DNA of 64,000 bases, taken from JBBSNV01 sp964458605. Its GTDB lineage: Bacteria; Pseudomonadota; Alphaproteobacteria; Reyranellales; JAQSWP01. Below the pieces are notes generated by a model, which saw only the letters and a list, made by a program, of their open reading frames with translations, searched no databases and had not been told where the DNA came from. The stretch covers positions 88,410-152,409 of the forward strand of contig CAYWLS010000007.1 in assembly GCA_964458605.1 (NCBI GenBank). The letters run 5' to 3'. Of the stretch, positions 62,673-64,000 are shown piece after piece. Within the stretch, counting starts at the first letter, position 1; each line of letters opens with the position of its first letter. The position numbers and the translations under genes are program-made.

Positions 62673-64000
62673 TTTCAGAACAGAACTATGAACGCCGAAC
62701 GCCGCCGTTTCTACGCTTGAAGCGGCGACCAACGTTCGCAGCAGTTCCGACTTCGATCCCATGATGCGAACCTCGTCGTCGGCAACCTCGACACGCTGCG
62801 CCAGCGCGCGTAGATGGTCGCGGCGGTAGCCGCCATCGTTGAGCCTGATCCGTTCACGGGCTTTGCGGGCAAACCCCTTGAGCATATCGGGGGTGACGCC
62901 CTGATTGCCTGAACTATCGAGCGCGAGCTGCGTGCGCTCCGCGTCGGCGGCGGCTTGATCCCGCAATGCCTTGAGGCTCACCATGCGTTCCTTTGCCATG
63001 GCGTCGTCCTTGTCCACCATGCCGGCTTCGATGGCGTCAAAGAGACGGCCGAGCCGCTGGTCGGCTTCCGTGATTCGCCTTTGAAGCTCGGCAAGATGCT
63101 CGCGGCGGCGCTCGGTGCGTTCCTGTCGGCGGTCGATGACGCTGGCAAGGACGGTTTCCAACCGCTTGGGCAGGAGCAGGCGGTCCCCGATATAATCGGC
63201 GACCGTATGGTCCAGCTTGTCCATGGGGATCGTGCGACCCTTGCAGCCGGTCTTGCCCTGCCGGGCCTTGGTCGAGCAGGTATAGTAGCGGTATGTCGCG
63301 CCCGTGCTGCCTTGGCCGGTGCGAAGCGTCATCGCTCCCCCGCACTTGGCGCAGAAGCAAATGCCGGTCAGGAGCGTCGGGCCGCTGGAGACACGTGCAG
63401 GCGTCACCATGGGATTGCGGGACTTGAGGCGGGCTTGCACCGCGTCGAACGTCTCGCGCTCGATTAGGGGCGGCACCGCCATGATGGCGACCTCGCTCTC
63501 CGGCTTCTTCTCCCGATCCTTGTGCGAGCGGGTGTTGAACCTGTGCTCGCCGATATAGGTGGTGCGGGTCAGGATGGCGTGGATTTGCGCCAATCCCCAA
63601 CGCCCTCCGTCGCGGGTGAAGAAGCGGCGCTCGTTGAGATAGGTGGCGATGGCCTTGACGCCCATCGCGCCGGACGTGCCGTCTCCTTCGAGGAACAGGC
63701 GATAGATCAGCCGCACGGTGTCGGCGTGCAGCGGGTCGATCTCCAGCTTCTTCTTGATCTTCGATCCGCGCTGCTCGGCCGCGACGATGCGATAGCCGAT
63801 GGGCGGCCGTGCGCCGTTCCAGAAACCCTGCCGGGCATTCTCGTTCATGGCGCGCAGGACGTGCTTGGCGTTCTCCTTGGACTGGTATTCGTCGAACAGC
63901 GCCATGATCTGCCGCATCATCTGGTGCATGGGATCGTCGCCCATTTCCTGCGTGATGGACACGAGCTTGACGCCGTTCTTCGCCAGCTTGCGAACGTAGA
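62643..64000 (-). CDS. Large serine recombinase, N-terminus beyond the window
   Basis: The frame is open from the right edge to the TAA at 62643-62645; 452 residues are seen. The N-terminal catalytic domain is mostly missing; its last helix VKLVSITQEMGDD and DEYQSKENAKHVLRAM is visible. Then a recombinase domain (GARPPIGYRIV, IHAILTRTTYIGEHRFN), a zinc ribbon (CFCAKCGGAM and YYTCSTKARQGKTGC) and a coiled coil (RRQERTERRREHLAELQRRI in part). Such enzymes integrate phages and islands. The C-terminal nine residues are encoded by tRNA antisense sequence. Host range and element content lie outside the window. Confidence 0.93.
   Translation of the reverse strand, partial: YVRKLAKNGVKLVSITQEMGDDPMHQMMRQIMALFDEYQSKENAKHVLRAMNENARQGFWNGARPPIGYRIVAAEQRGSKIKKKLEIDPLHADTVRLIYRLFLEGDGTSGAMGVKAIATYLNERRFFTRDGGRWGLAQIHAILTRTTYIGEHRFNTRSHKDREKKPESEVAIMAVPPLIERETFDAVQARLKSRNPMVTPARVSSGPTLLTGICFCAKCGGAMTLRTGQGSTGATYRYYTCSTKARQGKTGCKGRTIPMDKLDHTVADYIGDRLLLPKRLETVLASVIDRRQERTERRREHLAELQRRITEADQRLGRLFDAIEAGMVDKDDAMAKERMVSLKALRDQAAADAERTQLALDSSGNQGVTPDMLKGFARKARERIRLNDGGYRRDHLRALAQRVEVADDEVRIMGSKSELLRTLVAASSVETAAFGVHSSVLKWRARRDSNS

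Overview
The window is about 68% GC by eye, densely packed, and has the gene content of an alphaproteobacterium. The strongest taxonomic cues are rpmH-rnpA-yidD-yidC-engB-argB-HAD-dapD-dapE, def-fmt-truA, an SRP RNA in front of dnaX-ybaB-recR, a membrane-anchored CycM-type cytochrome divergent from kdsB-pheA, and a yejABEF importer. A Rhodospirillales-like bacterium fits best; genus cannot be read from the sequence. Apart from the right edge this is mostly core chromosome.

Layout. 1-5.2 kb: the end of a MORN-repeat protein, a membrane Ser/Thr kinase with a C-terminal MORN array, and a CPA1 cation/proton antiporter with a cyclic-nucleotide-binding-like tail. 5.4-8 kb: a YcbB-type L,D-transpeptidase followed by a YcbK/MepK-type Tat-exported peptidase, a pair that makes and cuts 3-3 peptidoglycan cross-links. 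8.3-12.1 kb: a circularly permuted ATP-grasp/alpha-E pair, then a BKACE (DUF849) enzyme and a macrodomain protein. 12.1-14.8 kb: a DUF924 protein, a GST and an M17 leucyl aminopeptidase. 14.8-23.4 kb, minus strand: hisN, yejABEF, ghrA and a family 2 glycosyltransferase, the last six tightly packed. 23.5-26 kb: cycM diverging from kdsB-pheA. 25.9-30.2 kb, minus strand: a GT-C-like membrane protein, nudC, an Old Yellow Enzyme homologue, and a BrnT/BrnA toxin-antitoxin locus whose antitoxin frame is broken. 30.3-33.3 kb: SRP RNA, dnaX, ybaB, recR. 33.4-45.6 kb: rmuC, def-fmt-truA, then a long minus-strand run from rpmH to dapE, interrupted by a decayed alpha/beta-hydrolase gene and palindromic repeats. 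45.8-53.3 kb: TVP38 protein plus MerA-like flavoprotein, a sensor kinase, rlmI-GST-small ORF, and gamma-glutamyltransferase. 53.3-60.8 kb: a small ion channel, then two peptidases with a peptide-type ABC importer lacking its ATPases, and an EamA exporter. 60.9-64 kb: palindromic repeats, an OmpA-like lipoprotein, tRNA-Arg(ACG), and a large serine recombinase whose 3' end reads antisense into the tRNA. The recombinase marks the edge of an integrated element extending beyond the window.

The observations most worth following are the family of palindromes ending in TAGAGC(A/G)(A/G)AT (five copies at three places, some supplying stop codons to flanking genes), the serine recombinase/tRNA-Arg junction, the kinase-TM-MORN architecture, the decayed BrnTA locus, and the ATPase-less peptide uptake cluster. 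I found no CRISPR array, rRNA or complete insertion sequence. I did not find one clearly new multi-gene system; the items are graded accordingly.
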